Source: DASXRU01 sp039933315 (GTDB lineage: Bacteria; Acidobacteriota; Blastocatellia; Pyrinomonadales; Pyrinomonadaceae). Taken from it: a stretch of DNA of 7,641 nt. Positions within the stretch are counted from its first letter, which is position 1. Every line of letters starts with the position of its first letter. Of this stretch, positions 1-6,374 are shown piece by piece. Below the pieces are notes generated by a model. The model made no database searches. It saw only the letters and a program-made list of their open reading frames with translations, and was not told the DNA's origin. Location: positions 1 to 7,641 of the forward strand of contig JBDTOI010000190.1 of the NCBI GenBank assembly GCA_039933315.1, in the 5' to 3' direction. The position numbers were made by a program, and so were the translations under genes.

Positions 1-822
1 ATGATCGGTGTCTTACTGGCCGCAATGCTGGCTTCTTCGATGGCGTCACTCTCGGCCCACAACCACATCATTACCGGCATTTTCGCCAAGGATTTATATC
101 AAGGCTACCTGCGCCGCGACGCTTCGGATCGGCACATGCTGACCGCCAGCCGGATCACCTCGCTCGGCGTCGGGCTGGTAATGATCTGCGTTGCGCTTTT
201 GTTTGCGCAAGGCGCTACCGGCATCTTCACTTTGCTTTTCATACTCGAATCGATGTTCTTGATTCCGCTTGGCCTGCCGCTGCTTTACGGATTTCTGGTC
301 AAGGGCGGTCCCTGGTGGTCTGCCGTCTGCGCCTACGTGGTCGGCGCGATCACGTCACTCTTCGTCAACTTTTATCTCAACCGTCATCTCGGTATGCGAC
401 TGAACGAGACTTACCTGATTGGCATCCCCGCCATCACGACGACTATCGCTTTCTTCCTCCCGGTCCTTCTCATAAAGCCGAGAGCAGAGTTTGCCAGGCG
501 CGTCGACACTTTCTTCGAAAAACTGGAAACGCCAATAAATACAGCGACGGAATTGGGGTTGGCGAGCATGTCGGGACGCGGCCAATTGGCACTCGTCGGC
601 AAAGTAACAACCGGGATGGGTCTGGCGTGCTTCTTCATGGTGCCGGCGAGTTCAGCGGGTCGCGATCGACTGATCGTGGGAATTTACGCGATGATTACAA
701 CGCTCGTCGGACTCGCGTTCGTGATTGCCGGTCGGGTGCCGCCAGGATCGGCAACAGTAGGGGCTGAACCAGTACCGGCTGACCCTTTGACGGCTGAGGT
801 GATATCGGCAACTGAGGAATAA
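1..822 (+). CDS. Sodium:solute symporter (SSS family), 5'-truncated by window edge
   Basis: C-terminal 273 residues of an inner-membrane Na+-coupled transporter of the SSS family (SGLT/PutP type). The reading frame is open from base 1. The first residues already match the eighth core helix of the fold, so the ATG at base 1 is almost certainly internal and the true start lies upstream. The stretch from Met14 through Asp31-Leu-Tyr keeps the spacing of the family motif that ends this helix and runs into 'DLY'. About seven hydrophobic segments follow (roughly residues 1-17, 52-69, 75-99, 104-124, 138-157, 201-217, 224-243), then a short polar tail rich in Ala, Pro and Glu. By my alignment from memory, the Ser/Thr pair of the Na2 site is Ala15-Ser16, so one hydroxyl may be missing. 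Solute unknown. The two secreted proteins and sugar enzymes downstream suggest a sugar or sugar acid. The family call is firm; the substrate is inference. Confidence 0.88.
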   Translation: MIGVLLAAMLASSMASLSAHNHIITGIFAKDLYQGYLRRDASDRHMLTASRITSLGVGLVMICVALLFAQGATGIFTLLFILESMFLIPLGLPLLYGFLVKGGPWWSAVCAYVVGAITSLFVNFYLNRHLGMRLNETYLIGIPAITTTIAFFLPVLLIKPRAEFARRVDTFFEKLETPINTATELGLASMSGRGQLALVGKVTTGMGLACFFMVPASSAGRDRLIVGIYAMITTLVGLAFVIAGRVPPGSATVGAEPVPADPLTAEVISATEE

Positions 823-890
823 ACCGAAGAGCACACGAAACGGATGCCGTGTATAGCAAAAATCAAAACTCGGCCGAATTGAGGCTGACC

Positions 891-896
891 AGGAGA
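891..896 (+). promoter_or_regulatory. Ribosome-binding site that fixes the start of the DUF4091 gene
   Basis: AGGAGA lies 9 bases before the ATG at 906. The longer in-frame alternative, GTG at 849, has no such site and would put 19 polar residues ahead of the signal peptide. This decides for 906. Confidence 0.7.
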
Positions 897-905
897 TGGT
901 TTCCG

Positions 906-2702
906 ATGTTGAGAGTTAAGAGGGGAAGTTTTGCGGCACTGTTGGGTATTACCTACCTGCTGTTTGCTGTTACGGGATCAGCATCGGTCCGCCGCATTTG
1001 GGCCGTCAATGACGGCGAAAAGGTTGAGCGTGACGATCTCAATAACCCGAACAAGAACACGAACTCCGCCTGGGACGGGCACAAGATAAAAATCTTCGGC
1101 GCGCGCAACGAGATCATTGCCTTCCAGTTAATCGTCGAGGCAGGCCAGGATGGCATCAATCATCTCACAGTCGCCCTGCCGGAACTCGGCCAGCAAGGCG
1201 GCGGCGCAAGAATCAAATACGTCGCAGCTGCACTTGACCCGACGAACTATGTCGGAAGACCAATCGAAATATTTTCTGTCAACTACATGAATGTTGAGAC
1301 TCCTTCGCACGCCGAATGGGTCTACCTGCCGGGATCTCCGGCCGCTCCCAAAGATCCCACCGGGTGGAAGCCGGTGCAGCTAGTACCCGAGAACGCACGT
1401 TCGGGACGTGGCGGTTTCCCGCTTCGGGTCGAGAGCGGACAGAACCAGTCTGTGTGGATCGAGGTGTATACGAATCGCAACCTGCCGGCCGGGATCTACC
1501 GCGGCAAAGTAACCGTGAACGCCGATGGCCGGAAGCAGACTATTCCAATTGAGCTGGAGCTGTTCGATTTCACGCTGCCGGATCAGAACAGCATGCAGGC
1601 AATGGTTTATTACGAGAGTTTGCAACCCAGAATGTACCAGGGACGCGACCTCGATCCCCAGTACCACCGGTTCGCGCATCGCCAGCGGATCGAACTCGTC
1701 CATGGATACGACACAAGTACAGCCAGGGCTGCGAGCGGACGTTTTAACGGCACCGATTTTACCCGGGCCCGCGGTTATGAAGGCCCCGGCGAAAGCGTGG
1801 GCAATCAAATCATCCCGCGAACTTTCTATGGACCCGGCAAGGACTTCGATGATCGCGCGAGCGCATGGCGACAGGCAGACAATTGGATGACATTCCTGAC
1901 GCAGAACTTTCCCGCCGCGATCACTTTCCTCTACTTGCCTGATGAACCCGGACGCTCGGAGTACAAATACATCCTTCAACTGGCGGAAAACGTTCACTCC
2001 AATCCGGGGCCGGGAAAAACCTTACCGACATTCGTCACCAAGCATTACGTTAATGAGCTGGACGGGGCCATAGACATCTGGGACACCGGCCCGCTGGGCT
2101 ACGACATTCAGCGCGCGAATGAGGAGCGGGCCCGCGGTCGCAGGTACTGGATCTATAACGGCGGGCGGCCCGCTGCCGGCGCCTTTGTGATTGATGCTCC
2201 GGCGACTGATGCGCGCGCGACTATGTGGGCCTGCTTCAAACACGGAGTCGATAACTACTTTTACTGGCACGGGGTCCACTGGCAGCACAACCGGCAAAAA
2301 GTTGGTGAACGCCGGCAGAATGTCTGGGCGAATCCAATCACCTTCGACAATCGCGGGCAGCCGAATAAACCTCTCGACGACCAGGGTTACATAAACGGAG
2401 ATGGCGTGCTCATGTATCCCGGCGAAGAGAAACTCCACCCGGAACAGGATCGGGGAATCGCCGGCCCGGTATCCACCGTGCAACTGGCGAACCTGAGACG
2501 GGGACTCCAGGACCATCAGTACCTGACACTGGCGCGACAAGCGAAACTCAATTCGTTGATCGACGAAGTGCTGCAAGTGGTCGTGCCCCGGGTCTTTTCG
2601 GATGCCCGCGGCAAGATCGGATTCGCCGAGACAGGCAATGAATACGAGAGCGCGCGTTACAAATTAGCGCAGGCTCTGGCGAAGCAAGGGGGTCGAAAAT
2701 AG
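906..2702 (+). CDS. Secreted DUF4091 (glycoside-hydrolase-like) protein
   Basis: A 598-residue protein with an N-terminal signal peptide: Arg/Lys at residues 3-6, a hydrophobic core to about residue 23, and a likely cleavage after Ala26. It should act outside the cytoplasm. Residues about 30-220 look like a beta-rich N-terminal region, with the 'ARNEIIAFQLIV' type segment usual at the front of such proteins. The rest resembles a TIM-barrel-like domain. Its C-terminal part carries DUF4091 hallmarks: a Tyr-Trp-Ile-Tyr strand near 414, an aromatic 'YFYWHG' strand near 451, 'NGDGVLMYPG' at 497-506, and 'GPVSTVQLANLRRGLQDHQYL' at 520-540. An acidic pair, Asp346-Glu347 in 'LYLPDEPG', sits where a strand-end catalytic acid is expected, but its role is inference. 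DUF4091 proteins are generally viewed as putative glycoside hydrolases; the activity of this one is unknown. It lies 83 bases after the symporter gene and 87 before the beta-helix gene, on the same strand, so co-transcription is plausible. Confidence 0.82.
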   Translation: MLRVKRGSFAALLGITYLLFAVTGSASVRRIWAVNDGEKVERDDLNNPNKNTNSAWDGHKIKIFGARNEIIAFQLIVEAGQDGINHLTVALPELGQQGGGARIKYVAAALDPTNYVGRPIEIFSVNYMNVETPSHAEWVYLPGSPAAPKDPTGWKPVQLVPENARSGRGGFPLRVESGQNQSVWIEVYTNRNLPAGIYRGKVTVNADGRKQTIPIELELFDFTLPDQNSMQAMVYYESLQPRMYQGRDLDPQYHRFAHRQRIELVHGYDTSTARAASGRFNGTDFTRARGYEGPGESVGNQIIPRTFYGPGKDFDDRASAWRQADNWMTFLTQNFPAAITFLYLPDEPGRSEYKYILQLAENVHSNPGPGKTLPTFVTKHYVNELDGAIDIWDTGPLGYDIQRANEERARGRRYWIYNGGRPAAGAFVIDAPATDARATMWACFKHGVDNYFYWHGVHWQHNRQKVGERRQNVWANPITFDNRGQPNKPLDDQGYINGDGVLMYPGEEKLHPEQDRGIAGPVSTVQLANLRRGLQDHQYLTLARQAKLNSLIDEVLQVVVPRVFSDARGKIGFAETGNEYESARYKLAQALAKQGGRK

Positions 2703-2777
2703 TGGCGGCTGCGGGTCGGCTTTCCGGGGTCGAAGCGGGCCGCTTGGTAAACAGTGTTTGAATCCTCGCTAAACGAA

Positions 2778-2783
2778 AGGGAG
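2778..2783 (+). promoter_or_regulatory. Ribosome-binding site that fixes the start of the beta-helix gene
   Basis: AGGGAG lies 6 bases before the ATG at 2790, and that ATG is followed directly by a signal peptide. The upstream in-frame GTG at 2754 would add 12 charged residues before the signal peptide and is not preferred. Confidence 0.7.
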
Positions 2784-2789
2784 AAAACC

Positions 2790-4088
2790 ATGAAACACCT
2801 CATCATCGCATTGTTCCTCGTGACTTGCTGCTGCGGCACTGCTTATTCGATTACGTACCAGGTCGGGCCGAGCCGAACCTATACAAAACTACAGGACGTG
2901 GCGCCTCTGCTTTCGCCGGGAGATCTTGTCGAGGTTGACGGTAACGCAACTTATCCCGGCGACTTGATTTTCACGCGACCTGGCACGATCGTGAATAAGA
3001 TTACGATTCGTGGTATTCGCGTCAATGGACTCCGCCCCGTCATCTCGGGCGGCACCAACACCGTAGAATTTCGTCTCTCGGATTATTACGTCTTTGAAGG
3101 TTTTGATGTCACAGGTGGGAGCTTCCGCGGGATTTACCATCACGCGCACGACATCACACTGCGGGATACTGTCGTTCACGATTGTCCGGCCCATGGAATA
3201 CTGGGCGCCGATACAGGCTCCGGCTCGCTGTTGATGGAATACGTCGAGGTCCATCACTGCGGTAATGGCACCGGCCAGCATCCGGTCTACATGGCAACCG
3301 ACGAGTTCGCGCATCCCGGCTCGGTTTTCCGCATGCAGTATTGCTACCTGCACGATCAAAACGGGGGCAACAACATCAAGAGTCGCGCGGAGCGCAACGA
3401 GATTTATTACAACTGGGTCTCGGGAGGCTTCTACGGCGAGATCGAGTTGATCGGTCCTGACCCGCATGGCAATAAGAACGTGTCGGAGGATACGGCACGG
3501 GAAGACTCGGATGTAGTCGGGAACGTGTTCCAACACAAGGCGACGCAGGGCACTCGCATGGCGCGCGTAGGCAGTGATGGCACAGGCCAAACCAAAGGGC
3601 GCTACCGCTTCGTCAACAACACCTTCATTCTCCGGCAGGGACAGACCAGCCCCGCCTTCGAGATCTTCCAGGGCATCGAAAGCCTCGAGGTACATAACAA
3701 CGTCTTCTTTCGCGTGGGCGGTGCTCCCATTGACAAGGTCGTCCTTGAAACCCGCGTGCGCTGGGTCGCAGGGAGAGTGAGCACGGGATCAAACAACTGG
3801 GTCCCGACGGGTTCCGCACTCATTCCCACCGCCTGGACAGGAACACTGTTGGGCGCTAATCCGGGCTTCACTGATATTAATACTTTCGACGTACGTCCCA
3901 TCGCGACTAGTCCGCTGGTTAACGCCGGTGATACAGCTCCGGCGAGCCCGGCGGGACATCCTTTCATCAATCCGTTGTTTCCTCCCGCTTACCATCCACC
4001 GTTTCACACGGCGCTGGCGGTAGGGACGGCGAGTCCGCGGCCGGTCTTTGGAGCAATCGATATCGGCGCCTATGAGTACACGCCGTAA
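2790..4088 (+). CDS. Secreted right-handed parallel beta-helix protein (candidate polysaccharide lyase or glycan-binding protein)
   Basis: A 432-residue exported protein. The signal peptide is short: Lys2, a hydrophobic core at 4-12, a Cys13-Cys14-Cys15 run, and probable cleavage after Ser20 (Ala-Tyr-Ser). A lipoprotein reading at Cys13 is possible, but Thr at -1 is a poor lipobox. The mature start, 'TYQVGPSRTYTKLQDV...LSPGDLVEV', is the usual entry into a beta-helix solenoid. Residues about 40-310 show repeated short strands with Asn/Gly turns (for example 'GIYHHAHDITLRDTVVHD', 'VFRMQYCYLHDQNGGNNIKS', 'VVGNVF', 'YRFVNNTF', 'LEVHNNVFF'), the pattern of PbH1-type coils. The C-terminus has 'TSPLVNAGD' and ends with 'GAIDIGAYEY', a common closing motif of secreted beta-helix proteins. 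Candidate catalytic or metal residues cannot be assigned from one sequence. Position between the DUF4091 and sugar-isomerase genes suggests a role in glycan breakdown or binding. The fold is well supported; lyase activity is inference. Confidence 0.8.
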   Translation: MKHLIIALFLVTCCCGTAYSITYQVGPSRTYTKLQDVAPLLSPGDLVEVDGNATYPGDLIFTRPGTIVNKITIRGIRVNGLRPVISGGTNTVEFRLSDYYVFEGFDVTGGSFRGIYHHAHDITLRDTVVHDCPAHGILGADTGSGSLLMEYVEVHHCGNGTGQHPVYMATDEFAHPGSVFRMQYCYLHDQNGGNNIKSRAERNEIYYNWVSGGFYGEIELIGPDPHGNKNVSEDTAREDSDVVGNVFQHKATQGTRMARVGSDGTGQTKGRYRFVNNTFILRQGQTSPAFEIFQGIESLEVHNNVFFRVGGAPIDKVVLETRVRWVAGRVSTGSNNWVPTGSALIPTAWTGTLLGANPGFTDINTFDVRPIATSPLVNAGDTAPASPAGHPFINPLFPPAYHPPFHTALAVGTASPRPVFGAIDIGAYEYTP

Positions 4089-4092
4089 GCTT

Positions 4093-4100
4093 GGAAGGGG
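4093..4100 (+). promoter_or_regulatory. Strong Shine-Dalgarno placed for a tiny ORF rather than for the isomerase
   Basis: GGAAGGGG lies 8 bases before an ATG at 4109 but 31 bases before the isomerase ATG at 4132. The isomerase start has only a weak purine patch just ahead of it. Initiation at 4109 followed by re-initiation at 4132 would explain this spacing. This is inference from spacing alone. Confidence 0.35.
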
Positions 4101-4108
4101 TGGGTTGG

Positions 4109-4135
4109 ATGGATCAGAAAGTTAAGTCCGAATGA
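4109..4135 (+). CDS. Possible 8-codon leader ORF overlapping the isomerase start
   Basis: ATG at 4109 opens an 8-codon frame reading MDQKVKSE, with TGA at 4133-4135. The stop overlaps the isomerase start as ATGA (4132-4135), the classic layout for translational coupling. It has a better ribosome-binding site than the isomerase itself. The peptide has no run of one amino acid that would suggest attenuation. It could equally be chance in a 43-base gap, so confidence is low. Confidence 0.3.
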   Translation: MDQKVKSE

Positions 4136-4968
4136 GATTGGCTTTCTCAACGCTTGGCTGTCCCAATTGGGAGCTGGGACAGATCGCTGAAGCAGCGCGC
4201 AGTTTAGGCTATGAGGGCATAGAGCTGCGCGCTCTGGGAGGTGATCTTGATCTCCTTGAGCGGCGTGAGTTCAAGCCGGAAGCGCTGGCGACGACACATC
4301 AATGGCTCGTTGACCAGCATATCTCCGTCTGTTGTGTTGATAGTTCGTGCACGTTCGATTCGCCCGACGCGGATGAGCGGCTCAAGCAGGTCGAGGTGGC
4401 GGTCAGGCATTCCGAGCTGGCCGCCGCGCTCGGCGCGCCGCTCATCCGTGTATTTCCTGACAAAGTGCAGGCCGGTGCGACACGCGCGGAAACGCGCGAC
4501 CACATAGCTGCGTGCCTGCGTGCAGTGGCTGAGCGAGCGCCCGCTGGAGTGCGCGTCGGTTTAGAGACGCATGGCGACTTCGCACAAGGTGAGGTCGCGG
4601 CAGAGATCGTCAGGCTCGCAGAACATCCTCAGGTTGCGCTCATATGGGACGTGGCCAACTCACTGGCCGCCGGAGATTCAATTGAGGGAGCGGCGCGCGC
4701 GGTAAGCTCCTATCTCGCGCACGTTCACCTGCGAGACGCGCGTCCGGTTGAAGGATCTGAGCATTGGCTGCCGGTGCTGGCGGGACGCGGCCGGGTTTCT
4801 TTCGCTGCGGCGATCGGTTCTCTGCAAGAGTTGAACTACGACGGTTACGTTAGTTTCGAATGGGAAAAATACTGGCACCCGGAGATCGAAGAACCGGAAG
4901 TTGCCCTGCCGGACTTTATTAGGGCCATGAGGGAAAGCTGCGTCAGCATGAGTGGCAGCCCTCCTTAA
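4132..4968 (+). CDS. Sugar phosphate isomerase/epimerase family protein (xylose-isomerase-like TIM barrel)
   Basis: A 278-residue cytoplasmic protein, the full usual length for this family (AP endonuclease family 2 / xylose-isomerase-like TIM barrel). It opens with the first barrel strand 'MRLAFSTLGCPNW' and continues with 'AARSLGYEGIELR'. Likely divalent-metal ligands at strand ends are Glu145 ('GLETHG'), Asp173 ('IWDVAN'), His199 ('HVHLRDA') and Glu243 ('YVSFEWEKYW'), so the active site looks intact. Family members interconvert keto sugars, epimerise or isomerise sugars and inositol derivatives; the substrate is not predictable here. The start at 4132 gives the complete first strand. Its own ribosome-binding site is weak and it may be translationally coupled to the tiny ORF at 4109. 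It follows the beta-helix gene by 43 bases, consistent with one transcript. The last residues, after about 268, are a non-conserved-looking Ser/Pro tail. Confidence 0.85.
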   Translation: MRLAFSTLGCPNWELGQIAEAARSLGYEGIELRALGGDLDLLERREFKPEALATTHQWLVDQHISVCCVDSSCTFDSPDADERLKQVEVAVRHSELAAALGAPLIRVFPDKVQAGATRAETRDHIAACLRAVAERAPAGVRVGLETHGDFAQGEVAAEIVRLAEHPQVALIWDVANSLAAGDSIEGAARAVSSYLAHVHLRDARPVEGSEHWLPVLAGRGRVSFAAAIGSLQELNYDGYVSFEWEKYWHPEIEEPEVALPDFIRAMRESCVSMSGSPP

Positions 4969-5041
4969 GGCGAGCATCTCTTTGGATGGAGGTTTCGAAT
5001 AAGACCCTGGCAGGTTGCTGAAAAAACGGAAGACAAGCAGG

Positions 5042-5119
5042 CGATCCACGAACCGACACGAAATAAGCACTAAATTCGTTCGTGTGAGTTCGTGAAATTT
5101 CGTGAGACTTCGTGGATCG
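5042..5119. repeat. Long imperfect hairpin (inverted repeat) inside element copy 1
   Basis: CGATCCACGAA (5042-5052) is the exact reverse complement of 5109-5119. After a 4-by-4 mismatch, CACGAAAT (5057-5064) is the exact reverse complement of 5097-5104. A 32-base loop remains (5065-5096). As RNA between two genes this could fold into a stable stem that affects stability or read-through. There is no T-run right after it, so it is not a typical intrinsic terminator. Confidence 0.7.
5079..5118 (+). repeat. Four TTCGTG hexamers at exact 10-bp spacing
   Basis: TTCGTG begins at 5079, 5089, 5099 and 5109, each followed by a different 4-base filler (TGAG, AAAT, AGAC, GATC). The opposite arm has the complementary CACGAA at 5047 and 5057, again 10 bp apart. 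One helical turn of spacing would place all copies on the same DNA face. Either a protein-binding array or a slippage-expanded repeat would give this pattern. Confidence 0.75.
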
Positions 5120-5207
5120 TGCCCTTGTCATCGATTTCGAAGAAGAAAGATACAACCGCAACTTTTCAGCAGTCTGCTCGAACAGTTCAGCGAAGATGTG
5201 AGACGCG

Positions 5208-6260
5208 ATGGCCAACGGCGAAAAGGAGACTGTGGATAAAACTCTCGCTAAGAACAGCCGCGAGACCCGACCGCACGTACTGATCCTTGCTAGCGACGTA
5301 TTGTTCGCCCACTTCTTTCCGGAACCTGTACGCGCCCGTCTGAGTGAAGTTGCCGACTGGTCCCGTTGTTCCGAACGCGAAGACTCAGCCGAGCTGCGAG
5401 AACAAATCGCGCCCGCTGACGTGCTCATGACGACGTGGCACTCGCCTTTCCTGCGCGCGGATATGCTCGGCTCGACGCCGCGTGTAAGGCTTATTGCCCA
5501 TTGCGGCGGCGAAGTGAAATCCCGAGCGGCCGAGGAGCTTTTTGATTACATCACCGTGACCAACGCAGCCGACCCAATGGCCAACGGGGTTGCCGAGATG
5601 GCGTTGGCGCTCATGTTGACCCTCGTCCGCAAAGTTCCGGAGTACGCCGCCGAGATGCGCGCTGGTGTAAGCAGAACGAACGAGGACGTCAGTGAAGGTG
5701 AAACTGTACGAGCGCGTAAGATTGGAATTGTCGGTTTCGGTCGCATCGGCAGGGCTTTCGCCAGGGTCGTCAAACCATTGGGCGCCGAACTCCTGGTCGC
5801 TGATCCCCACTGCGCTCCAGAAATCGTTTCGGAGCATGAAGCAAGATCAATGGAGCTGGATGAACTGGTTCGTTCATGCTCGGTCGTAATCCTGGCAGCA
5901 GGATTGACGGCGGAGACGCGGAATCTTTTTGACGCCAGGCGACTGGCGCTGCTGCCGGACGGCGCTTATTTGATCAACGTTGCGCGTGGCGGACTCATTG
6001 ACATGGATGCGCTCGTAGCTGAGTTGCGCACCGGCAGAATAACGGCGGCACTCGATGTGACCGACCCGTTAGAACCACTCCCGTCAGATCATGAACTACG
6101 CCGACTCCCGAACGTGCTGCTTACGCCGCACATTGCCGCGGGAGGTATCGAAATGCGCCGCGCCATCGGCGCGATTGCTGTCGAAGAAGTTGTGCGCTTT
6201 GCGCAAGGCGAGCCGCCGCGAAATTTAGTCACGCGCGCAATGCTTGGGACGATGACTTGA
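5208..6260 (+). CDS. NAD-dependent D-isomer-specific 2-hydroxyacid dehydrogenase
   Basis: A 350-residue cytoplasmic oxidoreductase of the phosphoglycerate/hydroxypyruvate/lactate dehydrogenase superfamily. It converts a D-2-hydroxyacid and the matching 2-ketoacid using NAD(H). The N- and C-terminal segments form the substrate domain, and the central part is the Rossmann domain. The nucleotide motif is 'GIVGFGRIG' (173-181), with Asp199 at the end of the second strand, which favours NAD over NADP. Expected catalytic residues are present: Arg260 ('NVARGGLID'), Glu289 ('DPLEP') and His308 ('LLTPHIA'). The loop holding Glu289 seems one residue longer than I recall for the family. The start is uncertain. 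ATG 5208 has only a weak ribosome-binding site; the in-frame GTG at 5232 has AAGGAG only 3 bases before it. The fold begins near residue 22, so either works. The gene is bracketed by inverted copies of one small repeat element. The specific substrate is unknown; a sugar-derived acid fits the neighbours. Confidence 0.88.
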   Translation: MANGEKETVDKTLAKNSRETRPHVLILASDVLFAHFFPEPVRARLSEVADWSRCSEREDSAELREQIAPADVLMTTWHSPFLRADMLGSTPRVRLIAHCGGEVKSRAAEELFDYITVTNAADPMANGVAEMALALMLTLVRKVPEYAAEMRAGVSRTNEDVSEGETVRARKIGIVGFGRIGRAFARVVKPLGAELLVADPHCAPEIVSEHEARSMELDELVRSCSVVILAAGLTAETRNLFDARRLALLPDGAYLINVARGGLIDMDALVAELRTGRITAALDVTDPLEPLPSDHELRRLPNVLLTPHIAAGGIEMRRAIGAIAVEEVVRFAQGEPPRNLVTRAMLGTMT

Positions 6261-6263
6261 CCA

Positions 6264-6362
6264 GATGACGGGGGCACGATCCCCGAAACCAGGCTAGCGA
6301 ATTTAGTGCTTATTTGTGTGGGTTCGTGGATCGGGCATTCTCTTTTTTTTCCAATAACCTGC
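6264..6362 (-). mobile_element. MITE-like repeat element, copy 2 (inverted, internally deleted, one end lost)
   Basis: Read on the minus strand from 6362, this matches copy 1 from its left end (GCAGGTT). Bases 6298-6333 match the reverse complement of 5042-5078 with one mismatch and one missing base. Bases 6264-6287 match the reverse complement of the stretch at 5109-5132 with a few substitutions. The central TTCGTG array is replaced by about 9 unrelated bases, and the right terminal repeat is absent. The internal dyad survives: 6277-6287 pairs with 6323-6333 at 10 of 11 positions. A run of eight T at 6343-6350 corresponds to the A-rich left end of copy 1. The copy fills the 114-base gap, from just after the dehydrogenase stop codon to the ribosome-binding site of the next gene. 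Confidence 0.65.
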
Positions 6363-6364
6363 TA

Positions 6365-6369
6365 GAGGA
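6365..6369 (+). promoter_or_regulatory. Ribosome-binding site supporting a TTG start
   Basis: GAGGA lies 5 bases before TTG at 6375. The next in-frame start, ATG at 6408, has no purine-rich site ahead of it. The site touches the edge of repeat copy 2. Confidence 0.6.
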
Positions 6370-6374
6370 ATCAT

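Larger units (their letters stand above)
5010..5177 (+). mobile_element. MITE-like repeat element, copy 1 (non-coding, with terminal inverted repeats)
   Basis: This fills most of the 239-base gap between the isomerase and dehydrogenase genes. The left end GCAGGTTGCTGAAAA (5010-5024) and the reverse complement of the right end (5163-5177, read as GCAGACTGCTGAAAA) match at 13 of 15 bases. Inside are an 11-bp dyad, a second 8-bp dyad and a 10-bp-phased hexamer array. No protein is encoded, so it would depend on a transposase supplied elsewhere. A second, inverted and shortened copy lies at 6264-6362. Comparing the two places the left boundary at 5005-5010, where similarity fades. No convincing target-site duplication is visible; TCGAA occurs at 4995-4999 and 5178-5182 but is offset from the left end. 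The repeat relation is directly seen; the mobile-element reading is inference. Confidence 0.6.

Noticed and set aside
849..905. Longer N-terminus of the DUF4091 protein from GTG 849
   Set aside because: It would bury the signal peptide behind 19 polar residues, and a good ribosome-binding site serves ATG 906.
823..905. Promoter or hairpin between the symporter and DUF4091 genes
   Set aside because: Only 4-5 bp complementary arms (ACACG/CGTGT) and no paired -35/-10 boxes were found.
1380..1997. Long open frame on the minus strand (205 codons) within the DUF4091 gene
   Set aside because: Fully antisense to a well-supported gene, no recognisable motifs, and explained by codon bias in GC-rich coding DNA.
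2703..2777. GC-rich inverted repeat or terminator between the DUF4091 and beta-helix genes
   Set aside because: Only a very short palindrome (AGCGGGCCGCT) without a usable loop or T-run.
2889..3695. Long open frame on the minus strand (268 codons) within the beta-helix gene
   Set aside because: Antisense shadow; the + strand frame has a signal peptide, a repeat pattern and a ribosome-binding site, and the minus frame has none of these.
5042..5119. CRISPR-like array
   Set aside because: Units are only 10 bp with a 6-bp core and no spacers; the structure is a short tandem repeat inside a dyad.
6277..6350. Intrinsic terminator after the dehydrogenase gene (stem plus eight T)
   Set aside because: The loop is about 35 bases and the T-run starts about 9 bases after the stem. 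The T-run is also explained as the A-rich end of the inverted element. Possible, but not supported enough to annotate.
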